Shown: positions 1 through 10,679 of the stretch, piece by piece
Layout of the letters: every line of letters starts with the position of its first letter
Position numbering within the stretch: position 1 is the first letter of the stretch
NCBI GenBank assembly: GCA_007182875.1
Contig: AP019514.1
Span: 2,542,001 to 2,606,000, forward strand
DNA length: 64,000 nt
Source: Vreelandella sulfidaeris
Lineage (GTDB): Bacteria > Pseudomonadota > Gammaproteobacteria > Pseudomonadales > Halomonadaceae
Direction of reading: 5' to 3'
The notes under the pieces: model-generated
The model's input: the letters and a program-made list of their open reading frames with translations, nothing else
Database searches by the model: none
What the model was told of the DNA's origin: nothing
Program-made: the position numbers and the translations under genes

Positions 1-1481
1 AATGGGGTTTTACCCATTGCCCGGGCGTAGGCTACGGTAGCGGCAACGGCAGCGTCCGAGGTCTTCTCACCACGAATGACTTCTACCAGGGGCATGCGGT
101 GTACGGGGTTAAAGAAGTGCATCCCGCAGAAGTTTTCCGGCCGCTTGAGGTTTTGCGCCAAGCGGTTGATAGAAATCGTCGACGTGTTAGAGGTGAGAAT
201 GGTATTTTCGCTTACCATGCCTTCCACTTCGGTTAATACGGCGTCTTTAACTTTCGGGTTTTCAACGACCGCTTCAACGACGAGGTCAACATTACCAAAA
301 TCACCGTAGGAGAGCGTCGGGCGAATATTGGTCAGCTTTTCCGACATCTGCTCAGTGGTGAACTTCTTACGCTCTACCTGCTTGGCAAATAGCTTACGTG
401 CTTCTTTCAGGCCCAGTTCGAGCGCGTCATCCTTGATATCTTTCATCAGGATTGGGGTACCTTTAGACGCACTCTGGTAAGCGATACCACCGCCCATGAT
501 ACCGGCACCCAGCACAGCCGTTTGCTTCACCGGCTGCGCTTGTTTTTCGTAGTTGCTGGCTTTCTTCTTGACCACTTGGTCGTTGAGGAACAAGCCGACC
601 AGGTTGAACGCAACACTGCTGAGCGCCAGCTTGGCGAAGGCTTTGGCTTCAATTGCTTGAGCCCGACCACGCTCTTCACCTGCGCCTTTCTGAATGACCT
701 TGATCGCTTCTACTGGCGCTGGGTAGTGCGGGCCAGCCTTACCAGCCACATAACCCTTAGCGGTTTCAAACGCCATCATTTGCTCAATAGGATTGAGCAT
801 CAGCGGGCTGGTTTTTTCAGCACGGCGAGCCTTGTAATCCAGCTCACCAGCGTTGGCACGATCAAGGATATCCAGCGCAGCGTCTTCTAACTGTTCGGCG
901 GTAACTGCTGCATCGACAGCGCCTACTTTTAGGGCAGCATCAGCACGGTTTTCGGTGCCACCGGCAATCCACTCGATGGCGTTATCAGCACCGATAATTC
1001 TCGGCAGGCGCACGCAGCCACCCCAGCCAGGCAAAATACCGAGTTTGGTTTCTGGCAGGCCAATCTTGGCTTTTTCGCTCATCACGCGAAAATCGGTGGT
1101 CAGCAACACTTCACAGCCGCCGCCAAGTGCCAGACCATTAATCGCCGTTACCGTGGGGAATGGCAGGTCTTCAATCGCATTAAATATATCGTGTACCTTG
1201 AGGTTCATCTCCACTAGGTACGCTTCGCCTTTATCGAACAGCGTGTGAAACTCGGTGATATCAGCACCCACGATAAACACATCTTTACCGCTAGCAATGA
1301 GCAGGCCCTTTAAATTACTTTCAGCTTGAATCGCCTTCACTGCTTCACCCAGCTCTGCTACCACAGCGCTGGAGAGTTTGTTAACGGACTCACCTTTCAG
1401 ATCGAAAGTGAGCATAGCGATGTCATTGCCATTTGGGGTATCACGACGTGTCACCGTGATGGCGTTGCCTTGATAGATCAT
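1..1481 (-). CDS. fadB: FadB, fatty acid oxidation complex alpha subunit (3' end outside window)
   Basis: Bifunctional enoyl-CoA hydratase and 3-hydroxyacyl-CoA dehydrogenase of beta-oxidation; the family forms a complex with the FadA thiolase. The reading frame runs unbroken from an ATG at 1481 to the window edge, giving residues 1-493 of a family of about 715. The start [11 protein letters not shown] and the [12 protein letters not shown] and [15 protein letters not shown] segments are typical of FadB. The crotonase part occupies roughly residues 1-190. The NAD-binding part begins near residue 315 with [13 protein letters not shown], and SNTSTISI and [15 protein letters not shown] follow. 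The ribosome site GGAGAGAG precedes the ATG. It is one of the few long genes here without a frameshift. A PsrA-like box lies about 80 bases upstream, so fatty-acid-responsive repression is likely. FadJ is less likely given the N-terminus. Confidence 0.95.
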   Translation of the reverse strand, partial: MIYQGNAITVTRRDTPNGNDIAMLTFDLKGESVNKLSSAVVAELGEAVKAIQAESNLKGLLIASGKDVFIVGADITEFHTLFDKGEAYLVEMNLKVHDIFNAIEDLPFPTVTAINGLALGGGCEVLLTTDFRVMSEKAKIGLPETKLGILPGWGGCVRLPRIIGADNAIEWIAGGTENRADAALKVGAVDAAVTAEQLEDAALDILDRANAGELDYKARRAEKTSPLMLNPIEQMMAFETAKGYVAGKAGPHYPAPVEAIKVIQKGAGEERGRAQAIEAKAFAKLALSSVAFNLVGLFLNDQVVKKKASNYEKQAQPVKQTAVLGAGIMGGGIAYQSASKGTPILMKDIKDDALELGLKEARKLFAKQVERKKFTTEQMSEKLTNIRPTLSYGDFGNVDLVVEAVVENPKVKDAVLTEVEGMVSENTILTSNTSTISINRLAQNLKRPENFCGMHFFNPVHRMPLVEVIRGEKTSDAAVAATVAYARAMGKTP

Positions 1482-1534
1482 CCGTGCTCTCTCCACAATT
1501 CGGGCTGGCTCTGAAAAGAGAACCCGCCACATTT

Positions 1535-1567
1535 TTCATACGGCCTTCATACGACATTCATACGGTC
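1535..1567. repeat. Three tandem 11-bp repeats upstream of fadB
   Basis: TTCATACG occurs at 1535-1542, 1546-1553 and 1557-1564, each followed by three variable bases, so the period is exactly 11 bp, about one helical turn. The array lies 54-86 bases upstream of the fadB start. Regular spacing of this kind suits a protein bound on one face of the DNA. The binding factor is unknown. Confidence 0.75.
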
Positions 1568-1572
1568 GTTTG
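1559..1572. promoter_or_regulatory. PsrA-like operator of fadB (imperfect)
   Basis: CATACGGTCGTTTG matches the PsrA consensus CAAAC-N4-GTTTG at nine of ten positions. It overlaps the last 11-bp repeat and lies about 80 bases upstream of fadB. PsrA is the TetR-type long-chain fatty-acid sensor that represses beta-oxidation genes in Pseudomonas. The assignment rests on motif resemblance and on similar boxes upstream of two other fatty-acid genes here. Confidence 0.5.
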
Positions 1573-1713
1573 ATTGCGTAAGCTTGGTTGAGTTGCCTGA
1601 GTACGTCAAGCCCTGACTTTTGGCTAATCTGTAAAACTAATTTGACCAGCGCTCCCTTGTATCCGTTCATACTGCTAGGATCACGCTTCCTTAAATTTTC
1701 AGGTTACCTTGTT

Positions 1714-2865
1714 ATGGACGCACTGCTCACGCCACCGCGCATCGCCAAGGTTCAGCAGCGTATTGAAATCATTGTCGAACGCCTTAAGCCGTGGAGCTGG
1801 TTATGGCCACCCATGGCGTTCGCTGCCGGGTTGAGCAGCTTCTTTTAGTCGATCGTCAGCAGTGGTTAGGCGCTGCCTTAGCCCTGGGGTTATTATTTGC
1901 ATGGGCATTGCTGCTTTCCGAAGGTTTAATCAGCCGTTGGCTGTCTCGTCGCGGTCACCCCACTCCGCCGCGTGGCGTGACGACGTTTATCGCACAAATG
2001 ATTCACCAGGAAACGCTATTCTTCACACTGCCGTTTATTTTGGTGACCACCGTTTGGAATAGCGGACAAACGATTTTCGCCGTACTGGTCGGCGGTATGG
2101 CGCTTCTATCCATTATCGATCCGCTCTATTTCAAGGTCGCGGAGCGCTGGCGCAGTCTTTATTTTATCTTTCATGCCTTGTGCGTATTCCTAGTATTGCT
2201 AGTCACGCTTCCCATTATGGTACACCTCACCACCGGCCAAAGTTTATTGCTGGCGCTGGGCATTACCATTTTGGTGGCGCTACCCAGTTTTTGGCACTTG
2301 CTTAAGCAACGTTCGCTCAAACGCTGGTGCGCTTTTTGCACTAACCGTGCTGCTTTCCTACGGCGCGTGGCTAGGACGCATTTGGGTTCCACCAGCAAGC
2401 CTATGGATGACCAGCAGCGCCCTGTCGCCTGCTTTTGACGTTGAACAACGCCTTCCCCAGGGATCAATGACGCTTACGCCTGACGCTATTAGCGCAAATG
2501 GGCTTTATGTTTACACCGCTATTCGGGCACCGCGTGGACTAAGTGAAACCATTACCCATGCTTGGCATCATAATGGTGAGCTCATGGATGTTGTGGAACT
2601 TAACATCAACGGCGGACGTGAGCAGGGATACCGCGCATGGAGTCATAAGCAAAATTTTCCGGAAGATCCATCGGGAGATTGGCGTATCGACATTATGACG
2701 GCTACTGGTCAGCGCCTAGGACTGATACGCTTTGACGTATCAGACGATAGCCAGCAGGCATCACTAGCCAATGGAGAAATACGTGCTAGTGGCCTCAGCG
2801 GGTTAAATTTACGGCGCTTTGTGCCTGGCCACCCTAATGATGAAGAAGCGCGACCTGAAGACTGA
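1714..2865 (+). CDS. DUF5924/DUF2914 membrane protein (two frameshifts)
   Basis: Conserved inner-membrane protein of unknown function, about 384 residues when repaired. Residues 1-200 contain several hydrophobic segments (for example LGAALALGLLFAWALLL and LYFIFHALCVFLVLLVTL) and match the DUF5924 family. The soluble C-terminal part, from about residue 220 (DVEQRLPQG to GLNLRRFVPGHP), matches the DUF2914 domain. The first frameshift is at about 1847, where SSFF runs into a stop; one extra T in the TTTT run restores SSFFLVDRQQW. The second is at about 2335, where one extra G restores ALFALTVLLSYGAW. Both look like sequencing indels. A SlyA-like regulator follows 76 bases downstream on the same strand. 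Confidence 0.75.
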
Positions 2866-2941
2866 ATTGCTAAGCACCTTGCATTAAGCGGCGCAGCTTA
2901 TGACAATTCGCATACTCACTTTTATTGGTAGCTAGTTGCCT

Positions 2942-3394
2942 ATGGCCTCAACAATTGGTTTTCGCATCGCACGCTTGCCCCACTTATGGCGCTCCATTTT
3001 AGACCGCCGTTTAGCGCCACTGGGGTTAACCCAAACGCGTTGGGTCACGCTTTATCACCTTTGGCGTTTAGGCGAGGGACACCCACAGTGCGATCTTGCC
3101 CGCGCGATTGGCGTTGAGGCGCCCTCTCTAGTGCGCACCCTTGGTCAACTCGAAGAGCAAGGCTTGGTTGAACGACGCGCCTGTGATAATGATCGCCGTA
3201 GCAAACGCATATATTTGACACCTGCGGCTATGCCGCTATTGGAAGAAATCGACAAAGTAGCGCAACAGGCGCGCAAGGAAATGTTCGCTGGCTTAACCGA
3301 GGAAAATCTCGAACAACTCAATGAATGGCTAGCGGTGATTGAATCAAACGGATTGGCGATACAAGCACGGGATCAAGACAGTCAGGCATCTTGA
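2942..3394 (+). CDS. SlyA-like MarR-family transcriptional regulator
   Basis: Winged-helix DNA-binding regulator of 150 residues, the usual MarR/SlyA length, with no frameshift. The recognition segment AIGVEAPSLVRTLGQLEEQG and the wing EQGLVERRACDNDRRSKRIYL, which carries the conserved DxRxK/R pattern, are clear. Sequence around LWRSILDRRLAPLGLTQTRW is closest to SlyA of enterics and pseudomonads. The ATG at 2942 is preferred; a TTG two codons earlier is also in frame, and neither has a strong ribosome site. The ligand and targets cannot be read from the sequence. Confidence 0.85.
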   Translation: MASTIGFRIARLPHLWRSILDRRLAPLGLTQTRWVTLYHLWRLGEGHPQCDLARAIGVEAPSLVRTLGQLEEQGLVERRACDNDRRSKRIYLTPAAMPLLEEIDKVAQQARKEMFAGLTEENLEQLNEWLAVIESNGLAIQARDQDSQAS

Positions 3395-3417
3395 TCACTA
3401 GCGGAGGACGCTAACAG

Positions 3418-3936
3418 CTAAGCCCCTCTCAGTGGTTGATTGACCGGCTGGTCGGCACGGCCCTGCAGTGAATTCCGCAATTGCTGAAAATCCGGTAAGT
3501 AGGTCGCAAATCGTTCAGCGGTTTGCGACTCCCACCACCATAGCGTTAGCGCATAGGGCGTCGATTGCACTACCAGTGCATCTTGCGGCAAACGTTCAAG
3601 CAGTGCTTTCAAGGGTATCGCGGCGTCATCAGGTAGCGGGCGCAAGGGAGCAATTCGCCAACGCCAGCCGGCATGAAAAGGCGCTAAGGCCTCACTGGCA
3701 TTACTGTCTCTGACCAACAAAAATCGGGGCCTGGCCCTTCCTGGGGATAGTGCCAACGATAAGCAGGCATGGTGCCTTTAAAATTATGAAGGGTGGCTTT
3801 TCCAGCTTGATGCTGACACCCTGTTTTGAAGTTTGCGAGCGCAGCGCCGCGTGGCGTTTTGACGTGGGCTGGGCTTTAACCACATCACCGGCGCTATCAC
3901 AAACATTAGGATAAGTACGATAATCAACCATTCCAT
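3418..3936 (-). CDS. Small membrane-anchored protein of unknown function (frameshifted)
   Basis: The protein starts MEWLIIVLILMFVIAPVMWL at an ATG at 3936, behind GGAAGG, giving one N-terminal membrane helix followed by a basic stretch. The frame is lost twice, at about 3815-3830 and about 3735. The downstream frame continues with DFLLVRDSNASEALAPFHAGW and ends at 3418 after LPDFQQLRNSLQG. Repaired length is about 172 residues. Proteins of this layout in pseudomonads are often labelled YajC-like, but I see no real YajC domain here. It lies between slyA and usp and is convergent with slyA. The gene as a coherent unit is fairly certain; its function is not known. Confidence 0.6.
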
Positions 3937-4136
3937 CTCTACATTTCCTTCCATATAAGCCACACTTAAGATACTACGCTAAAAACAGTGCCTCAGGACG
4001 TTGTTTTGACCTAAGTCATGGTTAAAACGTTGGCTATTGTTAAAACAAGACACGCCATCTAAAGTAAAGGGCATTAAACAAAGGAGCCCCAGTATTCTTT
4101 GTTAACGAGTGTTCCTTAACACCAAGGAGATACGCC

Positions 4137-4587
4137 ATGAGCTATCACCACATTTTAGTTGCCGTTGACTTGACCAAAGACTCGCACAAGATTCTGGAAC
4201 GCGCCGTTGCGATCGCTGAACGCAACGACAAGGCCAAAATCTCCATCATGCACACCCTGGAGCCGCTTGGGTTTGCCTATGGTGGTGATATACCGATGGA
4301 CCTGACCAGTATTCAGGACCAGCTAGACGAACACGCCAAAAACGTTTAGCTGAAATTGCCGCCCCGCATATTTCTGAGGCCGACCAGCATGTGGTAGTGG
4401 GTATGCCCGATACTGAAATCCACCGTTTTGCCGAAGAGCATGGCGTGGACTTAATCGTGGTGGGCTCCCATGGGCGTCATGGCTTCGCTCTGTTGCTGGG
4501 CTCCACCTCTACCGGCGTATTACACGGCGCACAATGCGATGTTCTGGCCGTGCGTGTTGGCAAGAAAGGCGAAAAAGCGACGAGTAA
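4137..4587 (+). CDS. Universal stress protein, UspA family (frameshifted)
   Basis: Single-domain Usp protein of about 150 residues when repaired. The start MSYHHILVAVDLTKDSHKIL follows AAGGAGA. The C-terminal half contains HGVDLIVVGSHGRHG and the glycine-rich nucleotide-binding loop LLGSTSTGVLHGAQCDVLAVR. Frameshift at about 4343: GCCAAAAACG needs one more A to give AKKRLAEIAAPH. A second missing A near 4572-4576 would give the normal end KGEKSDE and a stop at 4585-4587. Without it the frame reads through the downstream terminator to 4711, which is implausible. Members of this family bind ATP and respond to stress and growth arrest. Confidence 0.85.
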
Positions 4588-4604
4588 ACTGCACCCTACT
4601 ATGT

Positions 4605-4650
4605 CTAACAAAGCCACTAGGGCTAACAAAGCTACTATAGCTAACGAAAA
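4605..4650. repeat. 18-bp tandem repeat, two and a half copies
   Basis: CTAACAAAGCCACTAGGG at 4605-4622 is followed by CTAACAAAGCTACTATAG at 4623-4640 and then a partial copy CTAACGAAAA. It lies between the likely true usp stop and the terminator hairpin. No function is evident. Confidence 0.7.
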
Positions 4651-4670
4651 GGCGCCCTATGGCGCCTTTT
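4647..4670. terminator. Bidirectional terminator between usp and uup
   Basis: AAAA-GGCGCC-CTAT-GGCGCC-TTTT forms a six-base GC stem with an A run on one side and a T run on the other, between two convergent genes, so it can serve both. Confidence 0.85.
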
Positions 4671-4684
4671 ATCGTTATGGGGTT

Positions 4685-6596
4685 TTATTCCCCTGCCGCC
4701 AGTGCCTCTAGCTCCATCCAGCGCTCCATGGCGACTTCTAGCGACTTTTGCACTTTTTCAAGCGTTTGTAACTTAGCCGTAACGGCCTCTGCCTCTTGCT
4801 GATAAAATGCGGGGTCACCTATCTCATTTTCCAACGCTTCTACCTCACCCTCTAGACGTTCGATCTCAGCGGGCAATGCATCCAATTCACGCTGCAAATT
4901 GTAGGAAAGCTTGACGCTTTTCTTGGCTGCTGCGGCAGGCGCTTCAGCCACCTTTTAGGCGTTTCTGAGGGTGGGTTCAGTACGCTGGCGTGCCGCCCCT
5001 TCCCAGGGCGCTGGCGGTAGCTTGCCACCCTGGCGAATCCAATCGGTGTAGCCTCCCACGTACTCGCGCACCACGCCATCGCCTTCAAAGGCGAGCATGC
5101 TGGTTACCACGTTATCCATAAAGGTACGGTCATGGGAAACCAGCAGCAGCGTGCCATCAAAATCGAGCAGCAGCTCCTCGAGCAGCTCCAGGGTTTCCAT
5201 GTCGAGGTCGTTGGTCGGCTCGTCCAACACCAGCACGTTAGCCGGCTGGGTAAATAGCTTGGCCAGCAGTAGTCGGTTGGACTCGCCGCCGGAGAGCGCC
5301 TTCACCGGCTGGCGTACTCGTTCCGGTGTAAAGAGAAAGTCCTGCAGATAACTCATCACATGGCGATCTTTACCGCCCACGTTGACCCGGTCACTGCCTT
5401 GGGCAACATTGTCGTAAACGGTTTTTCGAGTTCCAACCCGGCACGCAATTGGTCAAAATAGGCCACTTTTAAATTGGTGCCCATCTGTACCTTGCCTTCA
5501 CTGGGTTCCAACTCACCCAGCAGGATTTTCAGCAGGGTTGTTTTACCTGCGCCGTTGCGCCCCAGGAAGCCAATACGGTCGCCGCGCAATACTTCAAGGT
5601 TAATGTCGCGCAATATCACGTCATCGCCAAACCGCTGGGTGACCCCTTGCAGCTCCACAACGCGCTTGCCGGTGCGCTCGCCGCGATCTACCGTCAAATT
5701 GGCATTACCCTGACGCTCGCGGCGCTGGCTGCGTTCATTGCGCATGGCCTCAAGCGCCCGAACCCGGCCTTCGTTACGGGTACGTCGCGCTTTAACGCCC
5801 TGACGAATCCAGGCCTCCTCTTGAGCGAGTTTTTATCGAACTCGGCGTTCTCCCGCGCTTCTACTTCAAGCTCGTGCTGCTTGCGGGCCTGATACTCTTC
5901 ATACTTGCCGGGTAGCGCCCTAGCTGGCCACGATCCAGTTCAAGAATATTGGTCGCCAGCTTAGACAGAAACGCCCGGTCGTGTGTGATCAGCAATACGG
6001 CGCCGTTGAACGCCAGCAGTTGCTCTTCCAACCAAGCAATGGTGTCTAAGTCCAAGTGGTTGGTCGGCTCATCGAGCAGCAATAGATCAGGTTCGGCGAC
6101 CAAGGCGCGAGCCAGCGCTACCGGCGGCGCCAACCACCGGAGAGCGAGCTCATCTCAGCCTCAGGGGCAGACCTAAGCGTGTCAGTACCGTGTCGATACG
6201 CTGGTGGTATGACCAGCCGTCAATAGCTTCCAAGCGCGTTTGCAGGGTCGCCATGCGATCCATGTCGGGATCGGGATCATTGATAAGATGGTCGTATTCG
6301 GAGAGCAGCTCGCCCGCTTCCGGCAACCCTTGGGCCACCATATCAAAGATAGTCAGGCCGGATGACTCAGGTAGCTCCTGGGCCAGCACACCGATTTTTA
6401 GCCCAGGTGCCCGCCAGATTGAGCCATCATCAGGCAATATCTCTCCTGCCACCAGTTTCAGAAGAGTGGACTTGCCGGTACCGTTGCGCCCGACCAGCGC
6501 CAGCCGCTCGCCTTTCTCAACGGTCAGGTCGGCGCGATTGAGTAGTACATGGGTGCCGTAGGCGAGTTGCAGCTGTTCGAGTCGTAGCAGGGTCAC
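4685..6596 (-). CDS. uup: Uup, ABC-F family ATPase (about four frameshifts)
   Basis: Ribosome-associated ABC-F protein with two ATP-binding cassettes and no membrane domain, about 636 residues when repaired, the normal Uup length. Visible in order: Walker [10 protein letters not shown] near residue 37, Walker [13 protein letters not shown], second Walker [13 protein letters not shown] signature [13 protein letters not shown], second Walker [13 protein letters not shown], then the C-terminal coiled coil ([18 protein letters not shown] onward), the DNA-binding segment that distinguishes Uup from EttA and related ABC-F proteins. Frame breaks lie at about 6150, 5905, 5385 and 4955. Convergent with usp. 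Members have been linked to ribosome rescue and transposon excision. Confidence 0.92.
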
Positions 6597-6760
6597 GCGG
6601 TGTCCTCCTTAGTCGTGAGGCGCACAGTGTAACGCATGCGTGCGCTGGGAGGGGGGAACTAGGTCGCGACTTTATAGAGAGCAAACCGACAGCGTGATAA
6701 CGTTCAGCCAGAGAAAAGAATAACCCTATCTAAAACACTATTTTCAAAGGCGGGCTGACA

Positions 6761-7770
6761 GTGACGGTGACCGTCTCGATGCATTTTGTAAATGAACTGT
6801 TTAAAGGTATACCTAATTCTGCACCCCTGCGCACTATCTAGAACAGGCGGGCATTTCGCCGTTCTTGCTTTCGGCTCCCCATGGTCGGGTGACGGTTGAA
6901 CAATTTGCTGAGCTGTATCGCGGACTCGTAAACGAACTTGATGACGAAACCCCTGGCTTTTTTCTCCCGCCCGCTGCGAGGTGGCACTTTAAAACTACTG
7001 TGTTTAAGTATGTTGGATGCACCGAACTTGCAGGTAGCGCTGCACCGCTATACCCAGTTCTTCCGTATTTTGCTCGATGACTTTGGCTATGCGTTTACCC
7101 TTGAAGGAGATTTCGCGCGCATGGGGCTGGTGGAATATGCGCCCTTGCTGGGTAGCCGTATTTTAATTCACGAGCTAATGCTCAAGCTGTTTCATGGCAT
7201 CGCGTCATGGATGATTGCACGTAAAATACCGCCCATTTTGATGGAGTGCGCTTACGCACAGCCCCACACAGCGCTGATTATCTCTATTTTTTACCCTGGT
7301 ACGGTGCGCTTTGAGCAGCCCCAAACCGCGATCTACATTAATCGTGGTTTGCTGGATCACCCTATCCGCCAAACCAAGAAACATCTGGGCGCTTTTTCTA
7401 AAGCGCGCCCGGCGGACTGGTTCTATGTGTCGTTTGCTGATCGCCTGCTCACTCACCGGGTGCGCGAACACCTCTCACGTCATCTGTTGACGGCAGGTAC
7501 GGTGCATAGCGCCGCCGATGCGCTTCATATGTCTGCACGCACGTTGGCCCGGCATCTAAAAATGGAAGGCACCCATTTTCAAGCGGTCAAGGACGAGTAC
7601 CGCCGCGACGTCGCTATTCAGGCACTCACCTGCAGTGAAAAGCCACTGATTAGCATCGCGGAGGCGCTAAGCTTTGAGGATTTAGCCTGCTTTAGCCGTG
7701 CTTTTAAAAGCTGGACAGGTAACTCCCCGCCGCGTACCGCAAAGCACGCACAGCGGGCAATGTCCGCTAA
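6761..7770 (+). CDS. AraC-family regulator with arabinose-binding-like N-terminal domain (frameshifted)
   Basis: About 336 residues when repaired. The N-terminal effector domain (EQFAELYRGLVNELDDE onward) is of the type common in OruR/ArgR-like AraC regulators. The C-terminal double helix-turn-helix includes MSARTLARHLKMEGTHF and ISIAEALSFEDLACFSRAF. A GTG at 6761 gives MTVTVSMHFV, a usual beginning in this family; the in-frame ATG at 6779 is the alternative. Indels lie near 6836 (LRTI* should read LRTYLEQAG), 6962 (six T instead of five) and 7727. Correcting the last gives a stop at 7768-7770, four bases before the convergent acyl-CoA ligase stop. The position suggests it controls the 7.8-14.7 kb operon; this is inferred from context. 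Confidence 0.8.
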
Positions 7771-7774
7771 TCGT

Positions 7775-9422
7775 CTAAATTTCGGTACGAATACGTTTCT
7801 TATCCAACTTGCCGACACTGGTTTTGGGGATCTCATCGACGAAGCGAATCATGCTGGGAATCGCCCAGCGATTGAGTTTTCCCTGAGCTACAAATTGCTC
7901 TAAAAACGCCTGCACGACTTCAGTGGTGGGCGGGTTGTTCAGATCGACGGGGACAGCCAGCGCGGCCGGCCGCTCGCCCCACTTTTCATCCGCTACGCCT
8001 ATCACCGCCACTTCGGCAATACCGGGGCATTGGCTGATATAGCTCTCCAACTCTAACGACGAAAGCCACTCGCCGCCCGTTTTAATCACATCCTTGATAC
8101 GATCGCTGATAGTCAGAAAGCCCCGCTCATCAAGCGAACCTACATCGCCAGTGTGCAGCCAGCCGTCACGCCAAAGCTCTGCACTCCGAGCCTCTTCTTT
8201 GTAATAAGCCTGGGTCAACCAGGGGGCCTGAACGCGAACTTCACCCACGCTTTTACCATCATTGGGTAGCGGCTTACCGTCCGCATCGACGACTTGAAGC
8301 TTGACCATTGGAATCGGTAGGCCCGCTTTACAGCGCCAGGGTAGTTGAGTCTCAAAATCAGCTTCGGCAATATCGTGAGGCAGAATATCGGCAGTGAGGG
8401 AGCGGGCAGGTCTCCGACATACCATAAGCACTGCGCGTATCGATTCCTAACGCCCATGCCTTGCTCGCCAAGGACTCGGTTAACGCACTGCCGCCGACTA
8501 ATACTTTCCAGCCGGAGAGGTCGACCTGCTTTGAGGTAATCGCTTCGGCGCTGACCACCATATTTAAAAGCGTCGGTACACAGTGGGAAAAATCGACCTT
8601 TTCGCTAACCAGCAGCTTTACCAGCATTTCCGGCTCATAGCGGCCCGGATAAACTTGAGTAGCCCCCATCAGCGTGGCGGTATACGGCACACCCCAGGCA
8701 TGAACGTGAAACATGGGGTAATCGGCATATAGACTTTGTCACGGTTGAGCAATTCAAAGCCGGGGTTTGGAAAGCGCTGGCCTCGCTCAAGGTATGCAGT
8801 ACTAGTTGGCGATGGGTGAAGAAAACACCTTTGGGATTACCCGTAGTACCAGTGGTATAGAAAGAGTCGCAACGGCATTTTCATCAAAGGTAGGAAAATC
8901 GTAATGAACAGGCTGTTGGCTTAATAAGTGCTCAAATTCGCCCACCAGTGGCAGTGCGGTATCGACGGCTTTCGGCGCTTCCTGGCACAGCAGGTAGCCG
9001 CGCACTTGCGGTAGTTTGTCAGCCAGTGGCTCAAGCAGTGGTAAAATTCTTCGTGTACGATGACAAAAGCGTCTTCGGCATGTTCCATCGTGTAGAGGAT
9101 TTGATCAGGCGCTAGGCGTACGTTCACCGTATGCAATACGGCGCCAATCATCGGGATTGCAAAAACATTCTAGGTAACGGTGGCTATCCCAATCTAAAAC
9201 GGCCACCACGTCGCCTGCTTGCACACCTTGGGAAGTCAGCGTATGGGCCAATTGGTGCACCCGTTCACGAAACCGCTCATAGCCATGGCGGCTCTGGTCC
9301 CGGTAGACAATCTGATTGTTGCCCGCCATACGGACACCCGCCTCCAGCAGATCGCCAATCATTAGGACAGGGTTTGTGGCAGAAGGCGCGGCAGATAAAA
9401 TTTTCGGGTTAACTGAAGGCAT
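7775..9422 (-). CDS. Fatty-acyl-CoA ligase, AlkK-like (several frameshifts)
   Basis: AMP-forming acyl-CoA synthetase of about 548 residues, last gene of the leftward operon. The sequence resembles medium-chain AlkK-type ligases: MIGDLLEAGVRMAG near the N-terminus, the nucleotide loop FYTTGTTGNPKGV in the frame around 8820-8865, MFHVHAWGVPYTATLMGA, LVGGSALTESL, and the C-terminal hinge with LHTGDVGSLDERG, IKTGGEWLSSLELE and SVGKLDKKRI with the catalytic lysine. The ATG at 9422 has AAGGAA upstream. Breaks occur near 9140, 8990, 8870, 8720 and 8425. It activates a fatty or related carboxylic acid for the dehydrogenase and thiolase encoded just upstream. Confidence 0.88.
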
Positions 9423-9464
9423 AAAAATTCCTTTTTAACTTGTTCTTGTGGCGATCAAGACAGG

Positions 9465-10651
9465 TCAACCGCGCTCTATCAGAAGGGCGATACCTTGCCC
9501 ACCCCCGATACAGAGTGTGATCAATCCGTAGCGGCCATTAATACGTTCCAACTCGTATAGGGCTTTAAGTATCAAAATAGCGCCCGTGGCCCCTACCGGA
9601 TGGCCCAGGGCAACCGCCCCACCGTTAGGGTTTAATTTCTTGAGCGGGAAGCCGAGCGTTTCTGCCACTGCCATGGCTTGGGCAGCAAAGGCTTCATTGG
9701 ATTCAATCACATCAATATCGTTGATACTAAGCCCCGCCTGCTGCAGGCAGCGTTTAACCGCAGGTATCGGCCCCAGCCCCATCAGCGTTGGCTCAACGCC
9801 TGCCGTCGTGGCAACGCGCAGGTGTGCCCTGGGCATTAAGTCGCGCTGTTTAGCCTCATCGCCATGGGCTAATACTAACGTCGCCGCACCGTCGTTAATG
9901 CCCGATGCATTGCCTGCAGTGACCACGCCCTCTTTTGAAAGGCGGGTTTTAGCCGCGCTAAATCGCTAAGCTGAACGTCTTCACGTACATGCTCATCGCG
10001 TGTAAACAGTTTCGTTTGCTTACCTCGGCTGACCTCCACCGGTACAATTTGTGACTCAAAACGACCTTCAGCAATCGCCCGTGCCGCCTTTTGATGGCTC
10101 TCAAAGGCAAACTGGTCCAGCTGTTCACGGGTTAAACCGTACTGGTTAGCAATATTCTCTGCCGTGCAGCCCATGTGGCCGCTTCCAAAGGGTCACTCAG
10201 CACACCCAAGGTTAAATCCTGAACGTTCACATCACCCATGCGCACGCCATTTCTTTGCTTGAGGGAGGCAGCATATAAGCTCCTCGTGACATTGATTCAG
10301 CGCCCCCGCTAGCGCTAAACGACTGTCACCTAACGCAATCTGCTGGGCAGCAGAAATCACTGCCTGCACCCCTGAACCACACAGTCGATTGACGTTGAAA
10401 GCACCTGCTTCCTTCGGCACGCCGGCTTCTAGCGCAATATGCCGCGCCAGATAGGCATCTTGGGCCCCGGTGGTAATAATGTGGCCATATACCGAGTGAT
10501 CGATATCACCGCCCTCTACGCCTGATCGATGCAACGCTTCTTTCGCGGTTATCGCACCCAGCTCAAACGGCGCCATCGTTGAGAGCGCCCCGCCAAAACT
10601 ACCGATAGCGGTTCTTACCCCGCCTAGAATCACCACATCATCCAACCGCAT
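9465..10651 (-). CDS. Acetyl-CoA C-acyltransferase (thiolase) (frameshifted)
   Basis: Degradative or biosynthetic thiolase of about 395 residues. All three catalytic elements are visible: nucleophilic Cys in NRLCGSGVQ, the histidine in ALGHPVGATGA and the second cysteine in LCIGGGQG. The N-terminus VVILGGVRTAIGSFGGAL is typical and resembles BktB/PhaA-type thiolases. Frame breaks lie at about 10250, 10170 and 9920. It sits 28 bases downstream of the acyl-CoA dehydrogenase and 42 bases upstream of the acyl-CoA ligase on the same strand. In this operon it probably performs the terminal thiolytic step. Chain-length preference cannot be read. Confidence 0.9.
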
Positions 10652-10679
10652 GGTTCTCTCCTGTCATCTAAACGTCTTA

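Noticed and set aside
4391..4711. An open frame carrying the end of usp and reading through to 4711
   Set aside because: It crosses the 4647-4670 terminator and ends in unrelated sequence; one missing A at 4572-4576 explains the extension.
7771..7903. C-terminal extension of the AraC regulator over the neighbouring gene
   Set aside because: It is antisense to the end of the convergent acyl-CoA ligase; a one-base fix at about 7727 gives a stop at 7770.
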